DNA of 64,000 nucleotides from Pragia fontium DSM 5563 = ATCC 49100 (GTDB lineage Bacteria; Pseudomonadota; Gammaproteobacteria; Enterobacterales; Enterobacteriaceae). The translations under genes and the position numbers were made by a program. The notes under the pieces are model-generated. The model made no database searches and was not told the origin of the DNA. It saw nothing but the letters and a program-made list of their open reading frames with translations. Below are positions 31,500 through 40,613 of the stretch, piece by piece; position 1 is the first letter of the stretch, and the number at the start of each line of letters is the position of its first letter. The stretch covers positions 1 to 64,000 of the forward strand of contig NZ_FOLW01000001.1 in the NCBI RefSeq assembly GCF_900112475.1, given 5' to 3'.

Positions 31500-33161
31500 A
31501 TGCTGGCACAGTTAACCATCAGCAATTTTGCTATTGTTCGTGAATTGGAAATCGACTTTCAGGCAGGGATGACCGCCATTACCGGAGAGACCGGCGCCGG
31601 TAAATCCATTGCTATCGATGCCTTAGGGCTGTGTCTGGGCAGCCGCTCAGAAGCGGCCATGGTACGCAATGGCGCCAATCGAGCGGATATCTGTGCCCGT
31701 TTCTCCCTAAAAGACACGCCGGCAGCGCGCCGCTGGCTGGAAGATAATCAGCTTGATGACCAGCAAGAGTGTCTACTTCGTCGAGTGATCAGTGCCGACG
31801 GGCGCTCCCGTGGTTTTATCAACGGGACGGCGGTACCGGTTTCTCAACTGCGTGAACTGGGTCAACTACTAATTCAAATTCATGGGCAACATGCGCACCA
31901 ACTCCTGCTAAAACCCGATCACCAAAAACATTTGCTGGATGCCTATGCTCATCAAACTGAGTTAACCGTTGAGATGCAGCAAACATACCAAAAATGGCAC
32001 CAAAGCTGTGTCGAACTGGCTCAGTATCAGCAACAAAGTCTGGAGCAGGAATCCCGCCAGCAGTTACTGCAATATCAGCTAAAAGAACTCAACGAATTTG
32101 CTCCGCAAGCTGGAGAATATGAGCAAATTGATGAAGAATATAAGCGTTTGGCTAACGGTGGACAGCTACTCTCGTTAAGTCAGGAAGCCCTACAAATACT
32201 GGCTGAAAACGATGAGCAAAACGTATTGAGCCTGCTTAATCACGCCAAACACAGCCTACAAGAGCTCATCACCATTGATGATAAAATGAGTGGTTTACTA
32301 AGTATGCTGGAAGAAGCCGCGATTCAGATCAGTGAAACCAGTGAAGAACTGCGCCACTACACCGAGCGGATGGAAATGGATCCGGTTCGCCTGTATGAAT
32401 TAGAGCAGCGTCTATCACGTCAGTTAGCCCTTGCCCGTAAACACCATATCGCTCCTGAACAACTGCCTGAGCTTCACCAGCAACTGCTGGAAGAACAACA
32501 ACTCATCAGTCAACGTGACAACGATTATGCAGCCCTAACTGAGGCTGTCGCTGAACATCATAAACACGCTCTGGAAGTAGCGAAACGACTGCATATTCAA
32601 CGTACACATTATGCTAACGAACTATCCACGCTGATTACCGATAGCATGCACTCACTTTCTATGCCACACGGCCAATTGACTATTGAAGTGAACTATCAAC
32701 CGGAACACCTGAATGCTGAAGGCGCAGACCGGGTAGATTTCCGCGTCTGCACTAACCCAGGACAACCGTTACAGGCACTATCAAAAGTCGCGTCCGGCGG
32801 TGAACTGTCACGTATTGCCTTGGCCGTTCAGGTCATTACCGCCAAGAAAATGGATACCCCAGCGTTAATTTTCGATGAAGTTGATGTCGGTATCAGCGGC
32901 CCAACCGCCGCCATCGTCGGTAAGCTATTACGCCAGTTAGGTGAATCGACTCAGGTTATGTGCGTGACACATTTACCTCAGGTTGCCGGCAACGGTCACC
33001 AACACTTCTATGTGAGTAAGCAAACCGACGGCGAAGAAACCGAAACTCAAATGCTATTACTAGACAAAAACGCCCGCTTACAGGAATTGGCTCGTCTGCT
33101 AGGCGGCAGTGAAATTACTCGTAATACGTTGGCTAACGCCCGTGAACTGCTGGCCGCCTGA
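31500..33161 (+). CDS. recN: DNA repair protein RecN
   Basis: RecN is an SMC-like ATPase that acts in double-strand break repair. I chose the ATG at 31500, giving 553 residues and the canonical [16 protein letters not shown] start, with AGGAAG upstream. An in-frame start at 31476 would place the second LexA box directly against the coding region. Walker A is GETGAGKS at 29-36. A long coiled-coil region (about 150-370) follows, then the ABC signature [11 protein letters not shown] and Walker [13 protein letters not shown]. Its promoter carries two LexA boxes. Confidence 0.97.
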   Translation: MLAQLTISNFAIVRELEIDFQAGMTAITGETGAGKSIAIDALGLCLGSRSEAAMVRNGANRADICARFSLKDTPAARRWLEDNQLDDQQECLLRRVISADGRSRGFINGTAVPVSQLRELGQLLIQIHGQHAHQLLLKPDHQKHLLDAYAHQTELTVEMQQTYQKWHQSCVELAQYQQQSLEQESRQQLLQYQLKELNEFAPQAGEYEQIDEEYKRLANGGQLLSLSQEALQILAENDEQNVLSLLNHAKHSLQELITIDDKMSGLLSMLEEAAIQISETSEELRHYTERMEMDPVRLYELEQRLSRQLALARKHHIAPEQLPELHQQLLEEQQLISQRDNDYAALTEAVAEHHKHALEVAKRLHIQRTHYANELSTLITDSMHSLSMPHGQLTIEVNYQPEHLNAEGADRVDFRVCTNPGQPLQALSKVASGGELSRIALAVQVITAKKMDTPALIFDEVDVGISGPTAAIVGKLLRQLGESTQVMCVTHLPQVAGNGHQHFYVSKQTDGEETETQMLLLDKNARLQELARLLGGSEITRNTLANARELLAA

Positions 33162-33345
33162 TTCGATGAATAAAAAATAAATCATGGTGCTAACTTTTTG
33201 CTAAAATCAGGGTCATACCAACGCGCATTATGGAAAGTGAAGATAACTTTTTATCACATGACCGTGATAAACAAACACTAAAGGTTTCCAAATGTCGCAA
33301 GGTCTATTATCATCGACAGCCTGTGTTTTAAAGGAAAGTACTATT

Positions 33346-33696
33346 ATGCGCTGCAAATTGTTGACTGCCGCTGTGGTGGCCATTGGAATTCTGTTAACCG
33401 GTTGCTCCACCTTTCAAAAAGTGGTTTACCGCCCGGATATCAATCAGGGTAACTTCTTAACGCCGGCTGAAGTCTCCAAACTGCAAAAAGGCATGACCAA
33501 ACAACAGGTGGTTTATATTCTGGGTACACCACTGATGCAAGATCCATTTGGTTCCGATACTTGGTACTACGTCTTCCGTCAGCAGCCAGGACATCAGGAC
33601 GTTACTCAGCAAACATTGACCCTAACGTTTAATAGCGGCGGTACGCTGACCAGCATCAATAACGATACATCCATGATGAAACAGCGGGATGAGTAA
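33346..33696 (+). CDS. bamE: Outer membrane assembly lipoprotein BamE
   Basis: BamE (SmpA) is a small lipoprotein of the BAM complex that inserts beta-barrel proteins. The ATG at 33346, with AAGGAAAG upstream, gives 116 residues. A lipoprotein signal ends LLTGC, so Cys20 would be lipidated. The mature fold covers [33 protein letters not shown] and [13 protein letters not shown] longer frame to 33292 lacks a ribosome site. It follows recN, as in other enterics. Confidence 0.95.
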   Translation: MRCKLLTAAVVAIGILLTGCSTFQKVVYRPDINQGNFLTPAEVSKLQKGMTKQQVVYILGTPLMQDPFGSDTWYYVFRQQPGHQDVTQQTLTLTFNSGGTLTSINNDTSMMKQRDE

Positions 33697-33729
33697 CGAT
33701 TTAATCGTTTACACAATCGATTTCAAATA

Positions 33730-33755
33730 AATAAGACGCCTTAAGGCGTCTTATT
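33730..33755. terminator. Bidirectional terminator shared by bamE and rnfH
   Basis: An 11-bp perfect stem (AATAAGACGCC and GGCGTCTTATT) with a TTAA loop is followed by a T run on the plus strand and TTATTT on the minus strand. The rnfH stop codon (complement of 33741-33743) lies in the loop, so the 3' end of rnfH is part of the terminator. Confidence 0.9.
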
Positions 33756-34037
33756 TTTTGCTCTTTCTGCGCGTATACGCCGCAACTCTTTTGGATCGGC
33801 GGTTAACGGACGGTAGATCTCTACCCTATCACCATCTTGCAATACATCAGCCAATTTAACCCCTCGGCTAAACACCCCAACCTTATTCACCGCTAAATCA
33901 ATATCGCTACGCTCAGCAAGAATGCCAGAAGCCAGTATGGCTTGCTCAACGGTGGTTCCCTGCGGCACGGTTAACGTCTTGATATATTGACGTTCCGGCA
34001 AGGCATAAACCACTTCAATCTGGAGATCAGCAGCCAT
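33741..34037 (-). CDS. rnfH: RnfH family ubiquitin-like protein (RatB)
   Basis: This 98-residue protein has a beta-grasp fold of the RnfH/UPF0125 family. Its function is unsettled; in E. coli the locus is the ratA-ratB pair. Conserved parts are [39 protein letters not shown] and the [17 protein letters not shown] end. Its start overlaps the ratA end by 11 bases, so the two are translationally coupled. Confidence 0.92.
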   Translation of the reverse strand: MAADLQIEVVYALPERQYIKTLTVPQGTTVEQAILASGILAERSDIDLAVNKVGVFSRGVKLADVLQDGDRVEIYRPLTADPKELRRIRAERAKNKTP

Positions 34038-34461
34038 AAATTTCTTTCGCCCGCTTAGTAAATGCCTGCACCATATTCAACGCCAAATCCTGAAAAATTC
34101 GACCAAACGCAATTTCAATCAGTTTACTGCTGAATTCAAATTCCAGATTAAATTCGATACGACAGGCATCGTCTCCCAACGGAGTAAACAGCCAACCGCC
34201 TTGCAAAGTACGAAATGGACCATCCACCAGCGTCATATCAATAACTGAATCTTTCACCATCTGATTACTGGTAGTAAACGTTTTACGAATCCCCATCTTG
34301 GCAACATCTATGGATGCCGTCATGGTGGTGTCAGTCTGTTCAATAATGCGACTGCTTACGCAACCGGGTAAAAATTTCGGATATGAAAGAACATCATTAG
34401 CCAGTTTATACATTTGCCCGGCGCTATAATTGACCAGTGCCGAACGTTTGATACGCTGCAT
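34027..34461 (-). CDS. ratA: RatA, START-domain ribosome association protein
   Basis: RatA is a 144-residue START/coenzyme Q-binding (COQ10-like) domain protein. In E. coli it is reported to bind 50S subunits and block 70S formation; the homologous mitochondrial COQ10 aids ubiquinone function. Family marks are [20 protein letters not shown] at the N-terminus, [10 protein letters not shown], and [16 protein letters not shown] in the middle. AGGAAA precedes the ATG. It is divergent from smpB, the standard arrangement. Confidence 0.93.
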   Translation of the reverse strand: MQRIKRSALVNYSAGQMYKLANDVLSYPKFLPGCVSSRIIEQTDTTMTASIDVAKMGIRKTFTTSNQMVKDSVIDMTLVDGPFRTLQGGWLFTPLGDDACRIEFNLEFEFSSKLIEIAFGRIFQDLALNMVQAFTKRAKEIYGC

Positions 34462-34716
34462 TACATTTCCTAATCAATGATTCTGAGAATGGGTAAAAAA
34501 ATTAACGGCGCAAATCATACCACCTTCGCAGTTTCTGACCAAAAAACTTGCCGGGGTTTGCCTGCTGCGCTGACCATAATTGAGCAGATGATTAAACAAT
34601 CCCGCTGTCCATACCTACGTTAATATCTGGTATCACGTGAAAAGTAACATAAAAATTTATCGGTAGCGGGATTGAGGGATATCTTTCAAATCAGCATTAA
34701 GTATAATAAAAGCATT

Positions 34717-35199
34717 ATGACAAAGAAAAAAGCATACAAACCCGGTTCCGCTACCATTGCGATGAACAAACGCGCCCGCCACGAATACTTCATTGAAGAA
34801 GAGATCGAGGCTGGATTAGCCCTGCAAGGCTGGGAAGTAAAATCCTTACGCGCCGGTAAAGCCAATATCAGTGACAGTTACGTAGTATTTCGTAATGGTG
34901 AAGCCTATTTATTTGGCGCAACCATTACGCCATTAAACGTGGCCTCCTCGCATATTGTTTGCGATCCAACCCGTTCACGGAAATTACTCCTGAACAAAAA
35001 AGAGCTGGATAAACTGTTCGGCCTGTCTAACCGTGATGGCTATACCATTGTGGCGCTTTCCATGTACTGGAAAAATGCCTGGAGCAAAATCAAGATCGGT
35101 GTGGCAAAAGGTAAACAGCTGCATGATAAGCGTACCGATATTAAAGATCGCGAATGGAAAGTGAGTCAGTCGCGAATTATGAAGAATGCAGGTCGTTAA
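34717..35199 (+). CDS. smpB: SsrA-binding protein SmpB
   Basis: SmpB binds tmRNA and brings it to stalled ribosomes for trans-translation. The ATG at 34717 gives 160 residues, the usual enteric length, starting [21 protein letters not shown] longer frame from 34672 has no support. The OB-fold parts [32 protein letters not shown] and the basic C-terminal tail ([12 protein letters not shown]) are intact. Its partner tmRNA is encoded about 1 kb downstream on the same strand. Confidence 0.97.
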   Translation: MTKKKAYKPGSATIAMNKRARHEYFIEEEIEAGLALQGWEVKSLRAGKANISDSYVVFRNGEAYLFGATITPLNVASSHIVCDPTRSRKLLLNKKELDKLFGLSNRDGYTIVALSMYWKNAWSKIKIGVAKGKQLHDKRTDIKDREWKVSQSRIMKNAGR

Positions 35200-35230
35200 C
35201 CTCTTTCTTCAGTTGCTGAGCGTATATTAT

Positions 35231-35259
35231 TAAGCAGGCATTTTTACTTTGCCTGCTTA
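35231..35259 (+). terminator. Hairpin after smpB
   Basis: A 9-bp stem (TAAGCAGGC and GCCTGCTTA) with an 11-base loop lies 32 bases after the smpB stop. The T run is weak. The rest of the smpB-DUF2165 gap (to 35492) is AT-rich and shows no gene. Confidence 0.5.
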
Positions 35260-35492
35260 TTGATACTCCTCTGATATACCACCAATTCACTAACTATTTT
35301 AAATCTCCTCTTTGTAAATCATTGCATTCTCTTCACTTGTTCTATCAATTTCACCACCTATGTTGACCCATGTTTAAAAGGGCACGTTGATCTCATCATT
35401 AAAAAATTAACAATAAAAAAACATTGTGTAATAATTTAGATCAATTTCATCAACAAAATCAGCATTAACTTATTAACACCAAGGAAAGACTT

Positions 35493-36002
35493 ATGATCAC
35501 CCGTTTATCCAAAATATCCATGCTTATGGCCATCGCCCTTTTTGCCAGCCTGGTGGCTTTTGGCAATATTACCGACTTTAATACTAACTTCGCCTTTGTA
35601 TACCACGTCTTTTCCATGGACACGATTTTCCCTGATGCCACCATCAAATACCGCAGTATCGAAACCCCTTGGATGCATACTGCTGGCTATGTGGCGATTA
35701 TTGCAGCCGAAACGCTAACTGCATTGTTATGCTGGATTGGTGGTTTTATTCTGTTAAAAAATATTAAAGCATCAGCTTCTGTATTTAATAAAAAGAAAAA
35801 CGTCGCCATTTTGGGCCTAACCCTTGGCTTTCTGGTATGGCAAGTTGGCTTTATGTCAGTGGGTGGTGAATGGTTCGGCATGTGGATGTCAAAACAGTGG
35901 AACGGCGTACCTGATGCATTCCGTTTCTTCGTCACCATTATTCTGGTTTTACTGTATCTGACCCGACGTGATGAAGAGCTGGATTGCCAGCAGGATAAAT
36001 AA
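35493..36002 (+). CDS. DUF2165 family small inner membrane protein
   Basis: This 169-residue integral membrane protein matches the DUF2165 pattern. There are four membrane segments (about 7-26, 64-88, 104-124, 143-157). The conserved loop contains FVYHVFSMDTIF followed by ETPWMHTAGY, and FGMWMSKQWNGV lies near the last helix. The function is not known. AAGGAAAG precedes the ATG. It lies between smpB and ssrA as a single gene, with an AT-rich upstream region. Confidence 0.85.
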   Translation: MITRLSKISMLMAIALFASLVAFGNITDFNTNFAFVYHVFSMDTIFPDATIKYRSIETPWMHTAGYVAIIAAETLTALLCWIGGFILLKNIKASASVFNKKKNVAILGLTLGFLVWQVGFMSVGGEWFGMWMSKQWNGVPDAFRFFVTIILVLLYLTRRDEELDCQQDK

Positions 36003-36188
36003 CTCACGCTCGATAAGAACTGAACAATAAACCAAACTCGCCGCCTACAGCGTCTAAACCACCGTTGGCGGCACCGAGTACATCTTTCCCCCTTTCCCGA
36101 TAGAACATATTTTATACGCCAACCCTCTGCCCAATAACTAATTAACCTCACCTTCATCTAACGCTGGTTAAAGTACTCATCTTCTTGC

Positions 36189-36194
36189 TATAAT
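36189..36194 (+). promoter_or_regulatory. -10 box of the ssrA promoter
   Basis: A TATAAT hexamer starts 18 bases before the mature tmRNA 5' end. The -35 region at about 36166-36171 (GGTTAA) is only a fair match. Confidence 0.6.
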
Positions 36195-36206
36195 GACCAA
36201 ACTATT

Positions 36207-36571
36207 GGGGCTGATTCTGGATTCGACGGGATTTGCGAAACCCAAGGTGCATGTCGAGGTGCGGTAGGCCTCGTTAATAAACCGCAAAAAAATAGTCGCA
36301 AACGACGAAAACTACGCACTAGCAGCTTAATAACCTGCTTAGAGCCCTCTCTCCCTAGCCTCCGCTCTTAGGACGGGGATCAAGAGAGGTCAAAACCAAA
36401 AGAGATCGTGTGGATGCCTTGCTTGGGGTTGAAGCATTAAAACTAATCAAGCTAGTTTATTAGTGGCGTGTCTGTCCGCAGCTGGTAGGCGAATGTAAAG
36501 ACCAGACTAAACATGTAGTGCCGACGGTGTAGAAATTTCGGACGCGGGTTCAACTCCCGCCAGCTCCACCA
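36207..36571 (+). ncRNA. ssrA: Transfer-messenger RNA (tmRNA, 10Sa RNA)
   Basis: The RNA starts GGGGCTGATTCTGGATTCGA and ends with a T-arm (GGGTTCAACTCCC), then GCCAGCTCCACCA, forming the tRNA-Ala-like acceptor with the 5' GGGGCUG. The tag reading frame runs from the resume codon GCA at 36298 to 36327 and encodes ANDENYALAA, followed by two TAA stops; this is the enteric tag. The length of 365 bases fits the family. It rescues stalled ribosomes with SmpB and marks the products for proteolysis. The 3' end is a common integration site, and an AT-rich islet follows. Confidence 0.98.
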
Positions 36572-36592
36572 AATTAAGTTCTAAAGAAGACT

Positions 36593-36629
36593 AAAAAGCC
36601 CGCAAACCTCAATGTCTGCGGGCTTTTTT
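36593..36629 (+). terminator. Rho-independent terminator of ssrA
   Basis: Arms AGCCCGCA and TGCGGGCT (36597-36604 with 36617-36624) are followed by a run of six T, 22 bases after the tmRNA 3' end. Confidence 0.93.
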
Positions 36630-36687
36630 CTGTCTGACATAATCTGAAGACATCTTGTTAACTCTAATAATCATAGGCATACTGAAC

Positions 36688-37515
36688 TTACAGCAGCTCA
36701 AGATTTTCATCTTTAGCATCAAAAAATTTATAGTTATAAGGGAAAAGGTCGTCATCATCTCTTGTACTAGTAATAAAATGCCGGTACATAGTTAATTCCC
36801 TTGCTTCGAACAATAATAAACTGTCCTCTTGCAGTATTTGAAATGTTGAGTCTGATGTCAGATTTAGATCAACCGAACCCTGAGAGTTATAAATAAAACC
36901 ATTGGAACACTCAAAATCAAAACGAAAACCTGTTCGCCATTGAGAATTAGAGCCCCAGCCATGCGATAAATCGTTTGAAGCTCGATGACTTCTTGTATAA
37001 GCCCAATATATTTCTGCATTATTCACCAGATCAATATTGTATTCTGACGGTGACATGGAAATAACGACACCACCTCTATTAATCAATAAATGATCAAGCA
37101 TTAAAGCAGGGTAGCATATTTCTAAAATATCAAAATTTGGTTTACCACTTTCCGCTCTTATAATTTCATAAAAGAAAGGGTTGAATACCTCAGGAGTCTT
37201 TATGCTTAATCCAAGACGTTGGGCAAAAGAAATATATTGTTCCTGAGAGATGAAAGGCTCCTTGCTATTAATAGCTACTCTATCTTTATATTGAAAACAT
37301 TGTGTTAAACAGTCGAGAACTCTTGAGAGTGCATATAGCTGCCATGAAGTTTCATCAGATATATGGGCAACATTATTTACATCTATAGTTAAGTTACTTA
37401 CTTTCTTGATAAAATTAGAAAAGTCACGTTCATTTGCATCAAGCCAAGGAACTAACTCATCATTAAATATTTTATCACCCTGATAGTTTGTAATATTATA
37501 AAATAAATCTCTCAT
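36688..37515 (-). CDS. Hypothetical protein in the ssrA-adjacent islet
   Basis: I do not recognise this 275-residue protein. It has no signal peptide or membrane segment and is acidic, with many aromatic residues (SEIYW-like patterns such as NAEIYWAYTRSHR and SHGWGSNSQWRTGFRFDF). The overall look is of a soluble cytoplasmic protein, possibly an immunity protein of a contact-dependent or polymorphic toxin system; that is a guess from style and context. The region is AT-rich compared with the housekeeping genes, suggesting horizontal acquisition. The ribosome site is weak (GAG about 10 bases before the ATG). No toxin gene is adjacent. Confidence 0.65.
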   Translation of the reverse strand: MRDLFYNITNYQGDKIFNDELVPWLDANERDFSNFIKKVSNLTIDVNNVAHISDETSWQLYALSRVLDCLTQCFQYKDRVAINSKEPFISQEQYISFAQRLGLSIKTPEVFNPFFYEIIRAESGKPNFDILEICYPALMLDHLLINRGGVVISMSPSEYNIDLVNNAEIYWAYTRSHRASNDLSHGWGSNSQWRTGFRFDFECSNGFIYNSQGSVDLNLTSDSTFQILQEDSLLLFEARELTMYRHFITSTRDDDDLFPYNYKFFDAKDENLELL

Positions 37516-37723
37516 ATTTTCATACTCAGTAATCTGACATAATTACTGATTATCTAAAGGAAGTTAACAGTAGGCAACTATTTCCTCTTAACTTATTAAG
37601 ATGGGGATGTAAGTATCCGGCATAACCGTGCTATTAAATATTAAAGACAACTAGCTCGAAACACAGGGAATGAGAAACTGACGATGAAGCCTGAGTTGCA
37701 GGTTTAATTAACCATTGAGTTAA

Positions 37724-37755
37724 AACCACCGGAAAGAGCAATGGGATCTTTCCGG
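37724..37755 (-). terminator. Hairpin downstream of the 37790 gene
   Basis: A perfect 9-bp stem (CCGGAAAGA and TCTTTCCGG) with a 9-base loop is followed on the minus strand by TGGTTTTAA. It would end the transcript of the small gene at 37790-38020. The rest of the gap to 37516 shows no gene. Confidence 0.55.
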
Positions 37756-37789
37756 ACCCTGTAAATAATTACGTTCTACTCCACTGCAT

Positions 37790-38020
37790 CTAAACATCCA
37801 ACTCTCTATTAATAAGCACAATATCCACACTTTGATGCGGATAATAAATTAAACCGGCTTGAGGCGATTTTACCATTACACCTTCTGTATAATCTTTCCA
37901 ATCTTCCATTTTAAACTCTGCTGGCACAAACAGTCTGTTTTCAAAGCAGCAGACCACAACTCCCGTCATTCCGCCACTCAAACTTACTTGATCTCCAAGC
38001 ATAATTTCATCATTATTCAT
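37790..38020 (-). CDS. Small hypothetical protein
   Basis: This is a 76-residue acidic protein of unknown function. I chose the ATG at 38018-38020 because ATGAGG upstream provides a ribosome site; an in-frame ATG nine bases earlier is less likely. The sequence has a beta-rich start (LGDQVSLSGGMTGVVVCCF) that looks like a small SH3-like or KOW-like barrel, then WKDYTEGVMVKSPQAGLIYY. Such small proteins are often found beside Rhs or other polymorphic toxin genes, but none is here. It may be an orphan immunity gene. Confidence 0.55.
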   Translation of the reverse strand: MNNDEIMLGDQVSLSGGMTGVVVCCFENRLFVPAEFKMEDWKDYTEGVMVKSPQAGLIYYPHQSVDIVLINRELDV

Positions 38021-38218
38021 ATACCTCATGAAAAATCCCCGCGACTAAATTATATAAAAAGAACTATTGGTGGTGGGCTACACCACAATCGCCAAAAGCA
38101 TGTTTTGAAGATGGTACTTAAATGATGAATGAGACTTCTGGTTATTCACTTGATAATGCCAATGAACCCGTAAGTCCATTTAAGCCTAATAATTTCCGTA
38201 GCCGTGTTCAAAAAACGG

Positions 38219-38434
38219 TTATCCTAATCCCCAGAAAAGATCACATAATTTTTTAAAATACTCCTTTACCTTTGTGCCTAATTTCCCCCTGCAAAAAAAC
38301 ATACTTATTAATAAAGTAACAGCAACAATAAAAGCAACCCAAATAGAGATAATTTCAATATTCACCAGAGTCCAATAGCCTCTTATTTCATCTATAAAAT
38401 AGAGTAAACATCCCTTACTGTTCTTATAATACAT
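38219..38434 (-). CDS. Small single-pass membrane protein, hypothetical
   Basis: A 71-residue frame starts at the ATG 38432-38434 (an upstream TTG is also in frame). It has one strong membrane helix (about 28-49, ISIWVAFIVAVTLLISMFF) followed by a basic tail. No family is recognised. It lies in the AT-rich islet after ssrA. Length and AT bias make a chance frame possible. Confidence 0.4.
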   Translation of the reverse strand: MYYKNSKGCLLYFIDEIRGYWTLVNIEIISIWVAFIVAVTLLISMFFCRGKLGTKVKEYFKKLCDLFWGLG

Positions 38435-38891
38435 CAACCTAACTATTTTATTAATGGCATTTTCTTCTTATTTCCCTTCAACCAGCAAAAAACCTTATAT
38501 CTGAAAGCTTTCTTTTACTTCTCATTTTTCTTAAAAATACTCATGATTATGCTAACCACATACCAAGTCATTATTACCTCTAAATTACCTCTAAGTAGGA
38601 GGTCCAGTATTATATTACTTAATATCTGTAACTCATCCTTAAGTTAATACCCACAGTTAGAGTTAACAACCACAGCTCAGTACGAATGATAAAGGTGTAA
38701 TGAGTCCGTTTGAAACCGCTGTTACCACGAAAGGCCTGAGAAACGATACCGTTGACCGTTCGTTGAGTCTCACCCTCCCCCTAAACTCCCATTGAAAACT
38801 TACTCACTATTTTTAACAAACCTCTATCAAACCACCCTCAGAGGACTATACTGAATAAGAACAAGTTGTTTACAAATCAACGGAGGGAAAA
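38435..38891. other. Intergenic stretch with one possible 31-codon frame
   Basis: Most of these 457 bases are AT-rich and featureless. Within them, 38700-38795 (plus) is a short frame beginning MSPFETAVTTKGLRNDTVDR, with higher G+C than its surroundings and no clear ribosome site. It could be a remnant of a lost gene or a noncoding segment. I cannot assign it. Confidence 0.3.
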
Positions 38892-39446
38892 ATGAATCAA
38901 GACGTAATTGGAAAGATATCCCGCAACTGGTGGATATTAGTTGTGTACGGCATCATCGCGATATTATTCAGTATATCCGCCTTGTTCGCACCGTTATCTA
39001 CAGCATTAGCCATTGCTTGGGCGATCGGTTTACTGGCTTTAGTTGAAGGGATTATTACCTTAGCCTCATTGTTTACCACCCAAACCAGCATATCCAAAGG
39101 TTGGTTGATTTTGTATGCCGTTATTTCGATTATTTTCGGCATCATAACGCTCTATAACCCAGCAATTACCGCCAATGTCATGTTGGTGTTCCTCGCTGTC
39201 TGGCTAATCATCGCCGGTATTTATCGGATTATCTTTGCGATTCAGGTGCGTAATCAGATTAAAGGCGAGTGGTTAATCATTCTCAGCGGTATTTTGGCTA
39301 TTTTATTAGGGATTTTGCTGATATCTCAGCCTATTACTGGTTTAATTGTTACCACTATCTGGATTGGTGCAATCGTACTGGTTTATGGACTGTTGCAGCT
39401 TTATGCAGGCTTTAAATTACGCAAGTTTAATACGCATACAGCCTAA
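38892..39446 (+). CDS. HdeD/DUF308 family membrane protein
   Basis: This 184-residue integral membrane protein resembles HdeD of the enterobacterial acid-resistance island and the wider DUF308 family. It has six predicted membrane segments arranged as three similar hairpins, e.g. WWILVVYGIIAILFSISALF, WLILYAVISIIFGIITLY and WLIILSGILAILLGILLI. A strong ribosome site (GGAGGG) precedes the ATG, and a terminator follows. HdeD affects acid survival at high cell density, but function in other members is not established. Confidence 0.85.
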   Translation: MNQDVIGKISRNWWILVVYGIIAILFSISALFAPLSTALAIAWAIGLLALVEGIITLASLFTTQTSISKGWLILYAVISIIFGIITLYNPAITANVMLVFLAVWLIIAGIYRIIFAIQVRNQIKGEWLIILSGILAILLGILLISQPITGLIVTTIWIGAIVLVYGLLQLYAGFKLRKFNTHTA

Positions 39447-39472
39447 TTAAGCCGTTAATAGCCATACTGATT

Positions 39473-39508
39473 AAAACCGTATCTTGCTAAGAGCGATACG
39501 GTTTTTTA
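39473..39508 (+). terminator. Rho-independent terminator of the HdeD-like gene
   Basis: An 11-bp perfect stem (AAAACCGTATC and GATACGGTTTT) with an 11-base loop is followed by TTTATT. Confidence 0.9.
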
Positions 39509-39641
39509 TTTTATGCCCACCATGTTTACTAAAATTGATAGACTCAATTAGCTGCTAATATTGTTATTCACTTACTTATTTTAATAACTCATCCAACTAA
39601 GCTAAACTACTAGCCCTCATCCTTGTCCGAGTGGCTCTCCT

Positions 39642-40568
39642 ATGCAAAAACGTTTTTTCTGGGTAAATCATAAACAAACAGGTAAGCAAGAACGGGAAAA
39701 TAGTTATATTTGGGCGCCAAAAACCAAGTCGAATGGCGCACAGAATATTCCCTATGACAACCTATTAAAGGTAAGAAAAGGAGATATCATATTTTCCTAT
39801 TCAACGCTTATTCAAGCATATGGCATAGCTCAAGGCCCTGCTTATTCTAATCCTAAACCAAAAGAATTTGGTAAAGCTGGAGAGGTTTGGAATGACGATG
39901 GTTGGAAAGTAGATGTAAAATTTCATCCAGTAACTAATAAAATAAAACCATCTGAATATATTGATCAATTAGCTCCACTTCTTAATGCAAAATATTATCC
40001 CATCAGTCCTAAAACTGGGTATGGCATACAAAGTTGCTATTTAGCAGAGATTAGTTGTGATTTAGCACTGCTTTTATTTTCATTAACTGAATCGGAGCAT
40101 TTTGCTGATACTGTAATTTGCAATGACATTATTGCTGAACAAGAAGAACTTAAACGAATGGAAAAAGAACTGGAGCACGATAAGGAAACAGATGTAAAAC
40201 GCATGCTCTCTGCTCGAATTGGACAAGGCGACTTTAGAAAAGGTGTCATCCAATTAGAGCCCATTTGTCGCGTTACTAAAATTCGTGATACTGCATTTTT
40301 AAAAGCAAGTCATATCAAACCATGGCGTGACTCGAATAAGACAGAAAAGTTAGATCCTCATAATGGCTTAATGCTCGCACCTCATGTCGATCATCTTTTC
40401 GATCAAGGTTGGATTAGCTTCACAAACAAAGGTGATATATTAGTTAGCCAACAATTAAAACCTGAGATATTCCAACAGTTAGGGCTAAAAAAATGTAATG
40501 TTGGCAGCTTCTCTGAGAAAACAACCAAATATTTAGCTTGGCATCGAGAAAATATCTATAAAAAATGA
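39642..40568 (+). CDS. Predicted EVE/PUA-like plus HNH endonuclease, possible modification-dependent restriction enzyme
   Basis: The 308-residue protein appears to have two parts. The N-terminal half (about 1-150) begins KRFFWVNHKQTG and contains VRKGDIIFSYSTLIQAYGIA, a pattern like the EVE/PUA-like domains that read modified bases. The C-terminal half (about 180-270) is an HNH nuclease of the HNH_2 type: CRVTKIRDTAFLKASHIKPW, then PHNGLMLAPHVDHLFDQGWI, giving His, Asn and His in order. Such fusions are predicted type IV-like restriction enzymes. It stands alone, with no methyltransferase nearby, which fits a modification-dependent enzyme. The domain assignment of the N-terminus is inference. 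Confidence 0.75.
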   Translation: MQKRFFWVNHKQTGKQERENSYIWAPKTKSNGAQNIPYDNLLKVRKGDIIFSYSTLIQAYGIAQGPAYSNPKPKEFGKAGEVWNDDGWKVDVKFHPVTNKIKPSEYIDQLAPLLNAKYYPISPKTGYGIQSCYLAEISCDLALLLFSLTESEHFADTVICNDIIAEQEELKRMEKELEHDKETDVKRMLSARIGQGDFRKGVIQLEPICRVTKIRDTAFLKASHIKPWRDSNKTEKLDPHNGLMLAPHVDHLFDQGWISFTNKGDILVSQQLKPEIFQQLGLKKCNVGSFSEKTTKYLAWHRENIYKK

Positions 40569-40613
40569 TACGGCTATCATATTCGGGGATATACATATCC
40601 CCTATATCTATTC

